Positions 34,028-42,342 of a stretch of DNA of 64,000 bases are shown here, in pieces. The notes under the pieces were generated by a model that had not been told where the DNA came from, made no database searches, and worked only from the letters and a program-made list of their open reading frames with translations. Source of the stretch: Bog-950 sp044225825 (GTDB lineage Bacteria; Bacteroidota; Bacteroidia; Chitinophagales; LD1); assembly GCA_044225825.1 (NCBI GenBank), contig JBGAIB010000005.1, positions 248,001 through 312,000 on the forward strand, in the 5' to 3' direction. Position 1 is the stretch's first letter; every line of letters starts with the position of its first letter. The position numbers were made by a program, and so were the translations under genes.

Positions 34028-34603
34028 TTATGCAAACTGTTTGGGCTTGCGCTGCTGAGCGGCCAGGGAGGCAATTTCGAGTATGCGCTTTTCGCGGGTT
34101 TCTGGGCGCTTTGCCAGCACCAGCCACTGCAACATAGCCTTGCGGGTGGATTTACTGAGCTTCTCAAAAAATGCTTTAGCCCCTTTATATTGCCGGAATG
34201 CTTTGGATAAGTCTGCCGGAACTGTCAACTCTTCTACGGTATCCAGCATGTTCCACGAGCCGTTTTGTTTAGCGATTTCGATGAGCTCAAGACCTGCCGG
34301 CATCATCAAACCTTCCTCTATAAGCTGTGCTACCTTGGCTTTGTTGATCTTTGACCAGGTGCTTTTATGCTTACGCCTGCTAAAGAACTGTTTCGATTTT
34401 TCGTGATCGATGGCCACTTTCTTACTGTCAATCCACCCATAGCAGAGTGCAATATCCACTGCCTGGCTCCAGGTGAGGGAAGGTTTGGCAGAGGACTTCT
34501 TATAAAACACCACCCAAACAGCGTTTTTTGATGCATGGTGCTTGTGCAACCAGTTGCGCCATTCCGTTGAGCTTTTAGGATAGAACAGTTCAGCGTCTTT
34601 CAT
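34028..34603 (-). CDS. YdeI/OmpD-associated family protein
   Basis: 191 residues from the ATG at 34603. Matches the YdeI-like family by FYPKSSTEWRNWLHKHHAS, VWVVFYKK, ALCYGWIDS (the diagnostic stretch) and RRKHKSTWSKINKAKV, and by the C-terminal helical repeat FEKLSKSTRKAMLQWL. Proteins of this family are linked to resistance against cationic peptides and bacteriocins in other bacteria; the biochemical role is not settled. Confidence 0.88.
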   Translation of the reverse strand: MKDAELFYPKSSTEWRNWLHKHHASKNAVWVVFYKKSSAKPSLTWSQAVDIALCYGWIDSKKVAIDHEKSKQFFSRRKHKSTWSKINKAKVAQLIEEGLMMPAGLELIEIAKQNGSWNMLDTVEELTVPADLSKAFRQYKGAKAFFEKLSKSTRKAMLQWLVLAKRPETREKRILEIASLAAQQRKPKQFA

Positions 34604-34680
34604 ACTCGTAATACAGTAACTAAAGTAAGCGGATGTGTGTAAAGAGCAAGCAGTTGGCTGCAACTGAAAAAATGTCCTTA

Positions 34681-35187
34681 CTAAAGCGCTTCGGGGTTGC
34701 AGTTATAGATATTATAATCGGTGGCAGGGATATTACCGGTTATGCCAAGGGAACGGGCCATAGTAACTATCTGACCGCGGTGAAAAGTGCTGTGGTTTAC
34801 TACATGAATGATATAGTCGTACCGGCATCGCTCATTTTTAGCCCAGGGCATATCCAGGTGTAGCACTTTTAAAAGGTCCTCTTCCTTAAAGGCAGCAAAG
34901 GCTGTTTTCATTTCAGCGGATTGCTCCACCAGTTCATTCGTAATCGTTTCCGCCCGGTTGTCGTAGGGCTTCCAGCTAAAACCGGATAGATCCTGCTCTG
35001 TTATAAACGCCAACCAAAAGCGCTGCGTGCGCAGCATGTGTTGCAGGGTGTAATCGATAGAAGGAAAGCTGGAAGGCAGTTGTGCGCTCAGCAATGTATT
35101 ATCCTGGCTCTTTAGCCAATCAGTTAGTTCCTTATTTGCCCAGTAATTAAAGTTGCCGTAGTTGGCAATCAGTTTCTGCAGACTCAT
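34681..35187 (-). CDS. DinB-family protein
   Basis: 168 residues from the ATG at 35187 (MSLQKLIANYGNFNYWAN). A four-helix bundle of the DinB/YfiT type with possible metal-binding histidines in LQHMLRTQRFW and HVVNHSTFHRGQIVTM. Such proteins are metal-dependent thiol transferases or similar; no substrate can be assigned. Confidence 0.88.
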   Translation of the reverse strand: MSLQKLIANYGNFNYWANKELTDWLKSQDNTLLSAQLPSSFPSIDYTLQHMLRTQRFWLAFITEQDLSGFSWKPYDNRAETITNELVEQSAEMKTAFAAFKEEDLLKVLHLDMPWAKNERCRYDYIIHVVNHSTFHRGQIVTMARSLGITGNIPATDYNIYNCNPEAL

Positions 35188-35323
35188 AAGGCAATTTAAA
35201 AGTTTTATGGGAAAGCAGCCTGCGAGCGCCGGAAGCTGAAGCATCCGGCTTGCCGGAAAAGCGGAATTTGCTATTTAACGGGCTGAAGCCCGGAGATAGG
35301 GGGTGTCTTTAATACTACTGCTT

Positions 35324-35614
35324 TAGCGCCTTGTACTTGTTGGTGACGCTGTGCTGTTTTATTGTTTGGAAGCTATAACACAAACAAGAGCGGAAACAGA
35401 ATGGAAGTCTGAAGACTTCCTCGTATTTGCACTTCCAGGTCTCCCGTTGGAAGACCTGGAAGAACGGGTAGCGCCTTGTGCTTGTTGGTGAAGCTATGCT
35501 TATTTTATTGTTTGGAAGCTACAACACAAACAAGGGCGGAAACGGAAAGGAAGTCTGAAGACTTCCGCCTATTTGCACTTCCAGGTCTCCCGTTGGAAGA
35601 CCTGGAAGAACGGG
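35324..35614. repeat. Two ~145-bp tandem direct repeats with internal hairpins
   Basis: Copy 1 is about 35324-35468 and copy 2 about 35469-35614. Both run TAGCGCCTTGT, TTATTGTTTGGAAGCTA, AACACAAACAAG, then GGAAGTCTGAAGACTTCC and CTTCCAGGTCTCCCGTTGG with GAAGACCTGGAAG. The two palindromes can form two hairpins in each copy. Between DinB and tRNA-Ser, with no coding potential. The flanking 35,188-35,323 holds a GGGCTGAAGCCC stem and nothing else I can assign. Confidence 0.8.
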
Positions 35615-35675
35615 GTGTTAAGTTTAAGTGTGCACGCGCAACATAAGCCTCAGGAAGCTTGTCGACCTTCAAAAA

Positions 35676-35707
35676 ACAAAAAGCGGCCCTTTTGAGGCCG
35701 CTTTTGT
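35676..35707 (-). terminator. Terminator downstream of tRNA-Ser
   Basis: On the - strand: AAAAGCGGCC, loop, GGCCGCTTTTTG, a 9-10 bp stem with a U run, 20 bases after the tRNA 3' end. Confidence 0.82.
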
Positions 35708-35726
35708 AATCCGTTGAGGATCAGTG

Positions 35727-35814
35727 CGGAGAGAGAGGGATTCGAACCCCCGGTGGGCTCATCACCCACGACTGTTTTCAAGACAGTTGCAATCAACCGC
35801 TCTGCCATCTCTCC
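35727..35814 (-). tRNA. tRNA-Ser (UGA anticodon)
   Basis: 88 nt on the - strand. Acceptor stem GGAGAGA/TCTCTCC with discriminator G; D-arm ending GGCAGAGCGG; anticodon arm CTGTCTTGAAAACAG with TGA; a long variable arm (TCGTGGGTGATGAGCCCACCG); T-arm with TTCGAAT. The long variable arm and UGA anticodon identify Ser. CCA is not encoded. Confidence 0.96.
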
Positions 35815-35924
35815 GGGGGCAAAAATAGAAAAGCGCACCACAACGCCAAACCAGCGGTGAAAAAAACCACGGACAATAACACTTAGTCTACCGCATTAGT
35901 AGATTTTGATACCTTCGACCCCGC

Positions 35925-36401
35925 ATGACAGAGTCTCACCTGCGCAGTATCATCAAGGCCGCCTCGTGGCGTATTATCGGCACGTTGGATACCATGATGA
36001 TTTCGTATTTCGTGCAAGCCTTTCATCTGGTAGCCAATAAAGCCAAAGTCAGCCGCAGCGAAATGGCCGGCAACGCCGTAATGATCGGTCTGGTAGAGTT
36101 GTTTACCAAAATATTGTTGTTCTACCTGCATGAACGTGTGTGGCTATATTTTTTGAAGGGCCGCGAACAAACCAAGGCCATCTCTATTTACAAGGCGATT
36201 TCGTGGCGCGCCGTAGGCAGTATTGATACCATGATATGGAGTGGCGTTATTTTGAAGGACTTTCAGAAGGGTGTGCTGATCGGCTGCCTGGAGGTATTTA
36301 CCAAGATATTTTTGTTTTACCTGCACGAGCGTGCCTGGCACCGCCTGCCGGTGGGCACTGTGCGTCGCTGGTTTGGTATTAAATCTAAAGAAGAATTATA
36401 G
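35925..36401 (+). CDS. Two-repeat DUF2061 membrane protein
   Basis: 158 residues made of two DUF2061 repeats: SIIKAASWRIIGTLDTMM ... LVELFTKILLFYLHERVW, and IYKAISWRAVGSIDTMI ... LEVFTKIFLFYLHERAW. Each unit has two membrane helices and the FTKI-LFYLHER signature. Function of the domain is unknown. It runs into the end of folC on the opposite strand (6-bp overlap). Confidence 0.9.
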   Translation: MTESHLRSIIKAASWRIIGTLDTMMISYFVQAFHLVANKAKVSRSEMAGNAVMIGLVELFTKILLFYLHERVWLYFLKGREQTKAISIYKAISWRAVGSIDTMIWSGVILKDFQKGVLIGCLEVFTKIFLFYLHERAWHRLPVGTVRRWFGIKSKEEL

Positions 36402-37616
36402 CACTTCGGCCACCACAAATACGCTACCGGCCACCAATACCAGATCCTTTTTACCGGCCGCTTTTTTAGCCGCTTTAAAAGCTTTTTTAACCGAGGCATA
36501 GGTTTGCCCATTTAATCCATAGGCCGTAGCCTGTTGTTGCAAGGAAGCAGCATCCAGCGCGCGGGGCAGATCAGCTTTGCAGAAATAATAAACTGCGTTT
36601 TTAGGCAGCAGCGAAAGATTGGCGCTTATATCCTTATCGCCCACCGTACCATATACAAAATGCAACTGACGATAGCTGCGGTGCTTTAACTCGCTGCGCA
36701 GGGCGGCTAAACCATCGGCGTTATGTGCGCTGTCAAAAATTATGGTGGGTTGTTTTTTCATTACCATCCAACGGCCAAAGAAGCGGGTGTTGGCTACCAC
36801 GTTCAGCAAACCTTTGCGAATGGATTTTTCTTTTAGTTCTACCCCTTGTTTGCGCAATACTTCTGCTGCCACTGCCGCTGTTTGCACGTTCTGTTTTTGG
36901 TAGCGGGCGGTTAAGGCACGGCGCCATTCGCGGCGGTGTTTACGGCTATCGGCAAATACGATTTTACTGCCGCGCTCTTCTGCCGTTTTACGGAATACTT
37001 TTTCGGTTTCTATTTGTGTAGAACCAATTACAACCGGCACCCCTGGTTTTATGATGCCGGCCTTCTCCCCTGCTATTTTTTCCAGCGTATTGCCCAGAAA
37101 CTGCTGATGGTCGTACCCGATATTGGTAATAACCGAAAGCAATGGCGTAATGATGTTAGTGCTATCCAACCTGCCGCCCATGCCTGTTTCTATAACCGCA
37201 TAGTCCACTTTTTTCTTTTTAAAGTAAGCAAAGGCCATTGCCGTACTTATTTCAAAAAAACTGGCGTTTACATCTTTAAATTTCGGTTGATTCTCCTCTA
37301 CAAAAGCGGTTACAAAACGTTTGCTGATATACCGGCCGTTAATTTTTATGCGCTCGCGGTAATCTTTATAATGCGGCGAAACAAACACGCCCACTTTGTA
37401 GCCCTGCTCCTGCAGGATAGATGCTATTAAATGGGTTACGGAACCTTTGCCGTTAGTGCCTGCCACATGGATGCAGCGCAGGCTGTTTTGCGGGTTGCCC
37501 AGTATGTTACAAAGGGCGGTTATGTTGCCCAGATCGGCGCGATAGGCTGCTGCGCCCACGCGTTGAAACATAGGCAGTTGCTCCAGTAAATACGTAACAG
37601 CTTGCTGATAGGTCAA
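36396..37616 (-). CDS. folC: Bifunctional folylpolyglutamate synthase/dihydrofolate synthase
   Basis: 406 residues. Mur-ligase-type ATP site HVAGTNGKGSVTHLIASI (~48-65), the DYAVIETGMGGRLDSTN motif, ITNIGYDHQQFLG and IIFDSAHNADGLAALR near 290-305. Adds glutamate to (dihydro)folate in the cytoplasm, making the retained polyglutamate forms. Length fits the family. Confidence 0.95.
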   Translation of the reverse strand: MTYQQAVTYLLEQLPMFQRVGAAAYRADLGNITALCNILGNPQNSLRCIHVAGTNGKGSVTHLIASILQEQGYKVGVFVSPHYKDYRERIKINGRYISKRFVTAFVEENQPKFKDVNASFFEISTAMAFAYFKKKKVDYAVIETGMGGRLDSTNIITPLLSVITNIGYDHQQFLGNTLEKIAGEKAGIIKPGVPVVIGSTQIETEKVFRKTAEERGSKIVFADSRKHRREWRRALTARYQKQNVQTAAVAAEVLRKQGVELKEKSIRKGLLNVVANTRFFGRWMVMKKQPTIIFDSAHNADGLAALRSELKHRSYRQLHFVYGTVGDKDISANLSLLPKNAVYYFCKADLPRALDAASLQQQATAYGLNGQTYASVKKAFKAAKKAAGKKDLVLVAGSVFVVAEVL

Positions 37617-37664
37617 CGCTTGTAAATTTTGGGCGAAAGTAAGAAGGAGAACAAAACCGCAGGA

Positions 37665-38576
37665 CTATTTAACGGTAAAGATGTAAGTGATAGTACCGAA
37701 CTGAAATTCCTCGGCCTTGTCATCGCGGTTAAATTTGGCGCGCTTAGCCGCTGCAATAGCGTTATTAATGCTGCATTGGTTAATAACGGTGCTACCCGAA
37801 CGGTGGTAGCTGGCGCTTACTATGTTACCGTTGCGGTCAACTTTAATATCGATGATTGCTTTGCCACGCTCGTTGCAATAAACGGCTTTAGGCATGGCTA
37901 CCTTGCTGCGGCCTTTTAAGCTAAAGCCACCGCCTCCGCCGTCACCGGGCCCTCCCGGACCACCGCCATCGCCGGGGCCGCCTTCGTAATTCTTTGAATT
38001 AGGATCGCCATTGGGGTCGCCCTGGTCGCCGGGGCCACCTTTGTTGCCATCGCCTTTGCTGTTGTTATTACCACCCGGCGCACCCGGATGAAAAAGGGCA
38101 TTATCATCGGCCTTTGGCTCCGGCGGTGCGTTATTAGTGGTAGTACTTGGTTTAGTGTTGTTGGTAGGGTTGGTTGTTGGCTTGGTATTTGGCTTATACT
38201 CGGCGTTTGGGTTGGTTTTAGGTTTTGGCTTATCCTCCACCTTGGGCACTACTACTTCGGCATCCGAGTTATCCTGGGTCAACAAGTCTTCTTCCTGCTG
38301 GCTGGCGGCACTGCTGGAAGCAGCAGGCGAACTTTCCATTTGGCTTGGGTTTTCGCTCAGCGGCTGCACATCGCCTTCGCCACTTATATCAACGCCGAAA
38401 TTTACCGATACTCCACCCGGTTCTTCAGGAAACGGGGGAATAGGCGTTTTGATTACAATCAATATCAGAATAAGCAAAATACCCCCCACCATCAGTGCTG
38501 TGCTAAGCGTAGCCCGGATGATTTTCTTTTTCTGGAAGTCTTTCTCTTCCTCCTGAAAGGTATTAGTTGCCAGCAT
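37665..38576 (-). CDS. TonB-like energy transducer with long Pro/Gly linker
   Basis: 303 residues. One membrane helix near 22-44 (TALMVGGILLILILIVI), then ~170 residues of Pro/Asn/Thr-rich and Gly-rich linker spanning the periplasm (GPGDGGGPGGPGDGGGGGF), then a C-terminal TonB/TolA-like domain of about 80 residues ending in QFGTITYIFTVK. It follows ExbD with a 56-bp gap in an exbB-exbD-tonB operon, so it is the transducer for outer-membrane import. The C-terminal fold lacks the usual YP motif, so a TolA-like use is also possible. Confidence 0.87.
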   Translation of the reverse strand: MLATNTFQEEEKDFQKKKIIRATLSTALMVGGILLILILIVIKTPIPPFPEEPGGVSVNFGVDISGEGDVQPLSENPSQMESSPAASSSAASQQEEDLLTQDNSDAEVVVPKVEDKPKPKTNPNAEYKPNTKPTTNPTNNTKPSTTTNNAPPEPKADDNALFHPGAPGGNNNSKGDGNKGGPGDQGDPNGDPNSKNYEGGPGDGGGPGGPGDGGGGGFSLKGRSKVAMPKAVYCNERGKAIIDIKVDRNGNIVSASYHRSGSTVINQCSINNAIAAAKRAKFNRDDKAEEFQFGTITYIFTVK

Positions 38577-38632
38577 TTATTTAAAGGTGCGCCCCGCCTG
38601 TATTTCCATAACGGTAGCCTGTTAAAACTATT

Positions 38633-39037
38633 TTATTGCTTTCTATCGGTGGCCAGCACCATGTTCATACCCAGGCGCGGCCCTATGCTCATTACATCAA
38701 TTAATTGCTGATAGGTCATGTTACCGTTGGCTTTAAATACCACGGTTTGCTCCTTGGCCGTATCGGCAGCAGCCAGGTCCTTCAGGCGCGGCTCAATTTC
38801 TTCATACGCAATCTGCTCCTTATTGAGATAGTAGGTAAGATTGCTATCCACTGTAAGCACTATATTCTGCTTACTCATCTTTTTACCTGCATCGCTCTTA
38901 GGCAGCTTTACCTTAATAACCGAGGGCGCTACCATGGTAGAAAGCAGCAGAAAGAACAGCATCAGGAAAAAGAGAATATCGTTCAGCGAGCTGGTGCTCA
39001 CCTCCGATGTTACTCTTGATTTTCGTCGTAAATGCAT
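38633..39037 (-). CDS. exbD: ExbD/TolR biopolymer-transport protein
   Basis: 134 residues. Starts with a basic segment (RRKSRVTSEVSTSSLNDILF) including the conserved Asp 20 at the start of its single membrane helix, then a periplasmic domain with VLTVDSNLTYYLNKEQI. With ExbB it forms the proton-driven motor. 17-bp gap after exbB. Confidence 0.92.
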   Translation of the reverse strand: MHLRRKSRVTSEVSTSSLNDILFFLMLFFLLLSTMVAPSVIKVKLPKSDAGKKMSKQNIVLTVDSNLTYYLNKEQIAYEEIEPRLKDLAAADTAKEQTVVFKANGNMTYQQLIDVMSIGPRLGMNMVLATDRKQ

Positions 39038-39054
39038 GGTTGCTCCCGCTTTAA

Positions 39055-39726
39055 TTACTTACCAGGTTCCTGGATAAGGTCAATAAATTCAACTGTAGTG
39101 CTCTCTAACTGAAAACTTACGCGGTCGATCATGGCATTTAGGTAATGGAAGCCGATGTGCGCGATAATGCCCACCAACAAACCTGCAGCCGAGGTTACCA
39201 TTTTTACATACAGACCGTCGGAGATGATCTTGATACTGATATCGCCGTTCTGCTGGCTGATGTCGTAGAAGATCATAATTACACCGCTGATGGTTCCGAT
39301 GAATCCAATCATGGGTGCAATACCGGCTATGATACCCAGGTAGGATAAGTTCTTTTCCAGCTTATAAATCTCCAGTTTACCTGTATTCTCAACGGCACTT
39401 TCAATTTCCTTAATGGGTTTGCCAAGGCGCTTGATTCCTTTTTCGATAAGGCGGGCAATAGGGGTGTTGGTAGAACGGCACATGCTTAGGGCTGCATCAA
39501 TTTTGCCATCCATCAGCATGGTTTTTACATTGGTTAAAAAGTTGTTATCCACCTTACTGGCGCGGCTGATAGTGATAAAGCGCTCAATCATCAGGTAAAT
39601 GGCTATAACTGCCAGTAAACCAAGGGGCAGCATAATCCAGCCCCCTTTTGCTACCAATTCAAAAAGGTTAATAGAGGTATGGGCAGCGCCGGTGGCTGTG
39701 CTGTCCACTATTTGTAGTAGTACCAT
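39055..39726 (-). CDS. exbB: MotA/TolQ/ExbB proton channel
   Basis: 223 residues with three membrane helices (WIMLPLGLLAVIAIYLMIE; LSYLGIIAGIAPMIGFIGTI; LYVKMVTSAAGLLVGIIAH). The GIAPMIGFIGTISGVI stretch is the ExbB/TolQ/MotA signature. First gene of the operon with exbD and the TonB-like gene. Confidence 0.94.
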   Translation of the reverse strand: MVLLQIVDSTATGAAHTSINLFELVAKGGWIMLPLGLLAVIAIYLMIERFITISRASKVDNNFLTNVKTMLMDGKIDAALSMCRSTNTPIARLIEKGIKRLGKPIKEIESAVENTGKLEIYKLEKNLSYLGIIAGIAPMIGFIGTISGVIMIFYDISQQNGDISIKIISDGLYVKMVTSAAGLLVGIIAHIGFHYLNAMIDRVSFQLESTTVEFIDLIQEPGK

Positions 39727-39946
39727 GCCGTTATTTTTACTGAAACGCTAAGTCGTTCCGGTTTATTATACGCAAATCTGTCTCCATAAGCCTGTAAACC
39801 CTACCCTACTAGTAAACCCGGCGTTGTGGATACTCCGTATTATCGGACGTGCTACATGGGGCTTTTTACAGGCTCAGGTAGCCTTATTTTGTGGTATAGT
39901 ATGGGGAATTCATAATTGTTATATTCGAAAAACCATAATAGGCAAC

Positions 39947-42229
39947 ATGAAGAAAACGTTACTCTTATTTTACTGGCTGGTGTTCTCGTTAGGGAGTGCT
40001 GTTGCCCAATGCACCACGGGCAACGCCACCAGTTGCCAGTGTAAGGATGGTTCTACCAATTGCGATCTGTTGCCTAACATCACCATTGGTGATGAGCCCC
40101 TGCTTGCCGCAGGCTATAACGGGGTAATTGAATACTCGCAAACGGGTAACGGGGTGGAGAATGGCCGCCTGCGGGTTTCTGTTTCTACGCCTAACATAGG
40201 TTACGGTCCCTTAACGGTTCGCGCTTCCAGTATTTACCTGTGCGGCACCGATACGTTTTTTTCGAACCCCGGCACCTGCCCCGATGGCAGCAGTCCGCGC
40301 AACTTAATTTACCAACGGGTGTACCACAAGAACGGAAACACCATGAGTTATACGGACCGCCCGGCCGGTTCCATGACCTACCACCCTACACACAACCACA
40401 TGCACGTGGACGACTGGGGTATTTATACCTTACGCAAGCGCGACACCCTGCAACCCAATCCGCTGCTGTGGCCAATCATCGGCAACGGAGCTAAGCTTGG
40501 TTTCTGTTTAATGGACTACGGCACCTGCTCGTACTACAACGGCCATTGCGAAGATTCGCTGGGCAATGTGTTAACCAATGCCGACTTTGCCAACTTTGGT
40601 TTAGGTGGCGGCAATTACAACTGCTCCCCTACCGAGCAAGGCATATCGGCCGGTTACACCGATATTTATTTTCAATACCTGGATGGTATGTATATAAACC
40701 TGCCGCCTACCACCTGCAACGGCGACTACTACATTGTAGTGCAGATAGACCCGCACGATTATTTTCTGGAAGAAAACGAAAATGACAATGTAATTGCCAT
40801 ACCGTATACGCTAACCAAGCAGTTACCTGCGGGCACCGGTTCGGCGTTGATTACCGTATCGGGCAGCGCTACCAACGTGTGCGAAGGCACTGCGATTTCG
40901 CTTTCGGCTAATGCAGGCACTACCTATTTATGGAGCACCGGCGATACCACGCAAAACATAACCGTTAACCAGCCGGGCAACTATACCGTAAACGTTAATT
41001 CGCTTTGCGGCAGTGCCACCAGCCCGGCAGTAACCATCAGCAACATACCCAGCCACATTAACAATGTAACGGCTGATGCAATATGCGAAGGCAGCGGCCA
41101 AACCGTTACGCTTGAGGCTGATGCTACAGGAACTATCCGCTGGTATAACAGCCCTGCCGGTACTACCGAGCTAAACACCGGTACCAGCTATACCTTTACA
41201 CCTGATTCCACCACTACCTTTTACGTGCAAAGCAGCGATACCCTTTGGGGTGCAACCGGCTATGTAGGACCGGCAGATAATACGATTGGTACAGGAGGTT
41301 ATTACAGCAACGATCAGCACCAGCTGTTTAATGCATTAAAACCTATTATCATTAAATCGGTAAAGGTGTTTGCAAACTCCACTAAAAACCGCATCATCCA
41401 ACTGCGCAATTCGGCGGGCACGGTGCTTATTTCCGACACTGTTTCTATTGCACAGGGCACACAAGTAGTACCCCTAAACTTTAATGTAGCCCCCGGTAAC
41501 GCCTACCAATTGGGATGGGCAGTTGGCAGCCAGCCTGATTTATACCGTAACAGCGTAGGCGCACACTACCCTTATACTTTACCGGGCTTAATTACTATAA
41601 CAGGTAACTCGGCCAGCGATACCAACCGCTGGTATTGCTTTTATAATTGGGAAATACAGGAGCAGCCTATTGCCTGCAGCAGTGTGCGTGTGCCTGTAAC
41701 AGCAACGGTACATGCTAACCCGACAGCCGGCATTGGTGCACTTAACAGTACGTACTACGATACTACGGCTTCGGTTACCCTGCAAGGCACACCGGCAGGC
41801 GGCACCTTTAGCGGCACGGGAGTAAGCGGTCAAACGTTTTCGCCACAGAATGCAGGCGTGGGGGGGCCTTACGACATTACCTATAGCTATACCGATACCA
41901 ATGGCTGCACGGGAGAAACAACTGTACAGGTTACTGTTGAACACTTTAATAGCGTGGGCATTGAACCTATACCGGGCATACGAACTATTCAGCTAACACC
42001 TAATCCATCGAACGGCAATTTTGAGATAGTGGTGCATGCAGCGCAAAAGGAAACGCTGCAGGTAGCCGTTACCGATGCCAGCGGCCGCCTGGTTTGGGAG
42101 TTCGCTAACTGGATGGTAGAAGGCACCGCAAGCCACGCTGTAAGACTACAACAATTGCCGAAAGGCATCTATCAGTTAAACATTACGAATGGAAGCAGCA
42201 AGGCCGGTTATAAGGTGGTGATTCAATAA
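39947..42229 (+). CDS. Secreted lysyl-oxidase-like protein with T9SS C-terminal domain
   Basis: 760 residues from the ATG at 39947, which begins a signal peptide (MKKTLLLFYWLVFSLGSAVA). Residues ~30-290 match lysyl oxidase (PF01186): YHPTHNHMHVDDWGIYTLR with the copper-type HxHxH pattern, FCLMDYGTCSYYNGHC, AGYTDIYFQYLDGMYI and YIVVQIDPHDYFLEENENDN. Then Ig/PKD-like segments rich in Thr/Ser, and a C-terminal type A sorting domain (TPNPSNGNFEIVVHA ... GIYQLNITNGSSKAGYKVVIQ) directing export by the type IX system. Lysyl oxidases form aldehyde cross-links in extracellular proteins. Activity here is inferred from motifs only. Confidence 0.87.
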   Translation: MKKTLLLFYWLVFSLGSAVAQCTTGNATSCQCKDGSTNCDLLPNITIGDEPLLAAGYNGVIEYSQTGNGVENGRLRVSVSTPNIGYGPLTVRASSIYLCGTDTFFSNPGTCPDGSSPRNLIYQRVYHKNGNTMSYTDRPAGSMTYHPTHNHMHVDDWGIYTLRKRDTLQPNPLLWPIIGNGAKLGFCLMDYGTCSYYNGHCEDSLGNVLTNADFANFGLGGGNYNCSPTEQGISAGYTDIYFQYLDGMYINLPPTTCNGDYYIVVQIDPHDYFLEENENDNVIAIPYTLTKQLPAGTGSALITVSGSATNVCEGTAISLSANAGTTYLWSTGDTTQNITVNQPGNYTVNVNSLCGSATSPAVTISNIPSHINNVTADAICEGSGQTVTLEADATGTIRWYNSPAGTTELNTGTSYTFTPDSTTTFYVQSSDTLWGATGYVGPADNTIGTGGYYSNDQHQLFNALKPIIIKSVKVFANSTKNRIIQLRNSAGTVLISDTVSIAQGTQVVPLNFNVAPGNAYQLGWAVGSQPDLYRNSVGAHYPYTLPGLITITGNSASDTNRWYCFYNWEIQEQPIACSSVRVPVTATVHANPTAGIGALNSTYYDTTASVTLQGTPAGGTFSGTGVSGQTFSPQNAGVGGPYDITYSYTDTNGCTGETTVQVTVEHFNSVGIEPIPGIRTIQLTPNPSNGNFEIVVHAAQKETLQVAVTDASGRLVWEFANWMVEGTASHAVRLQQLPKGIYQLNITNGSSKAGYKVVIQ

Positions 42230-42342
42230 AGACTGTATCACCAAAACCGCCTTAGACGGAGTGGAACGTCTACTTTATAGCCACTACCGCCAATGTTCTT
42301 TCTGCTATCTTCGCCGCACTTTGTAGGATAAACACCTGCCGT

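Noticed and set aside
35324..35614. Possible CRISPR
   Set aside because: Two adjacent 145-bp copies without spacers; palindromic units do not match CRISPR repeat layout.
35650..35841. Short frame on the - strand
   Set aside because: It lies across tRNA-Ser and its terminator, so it is not a protein gene.
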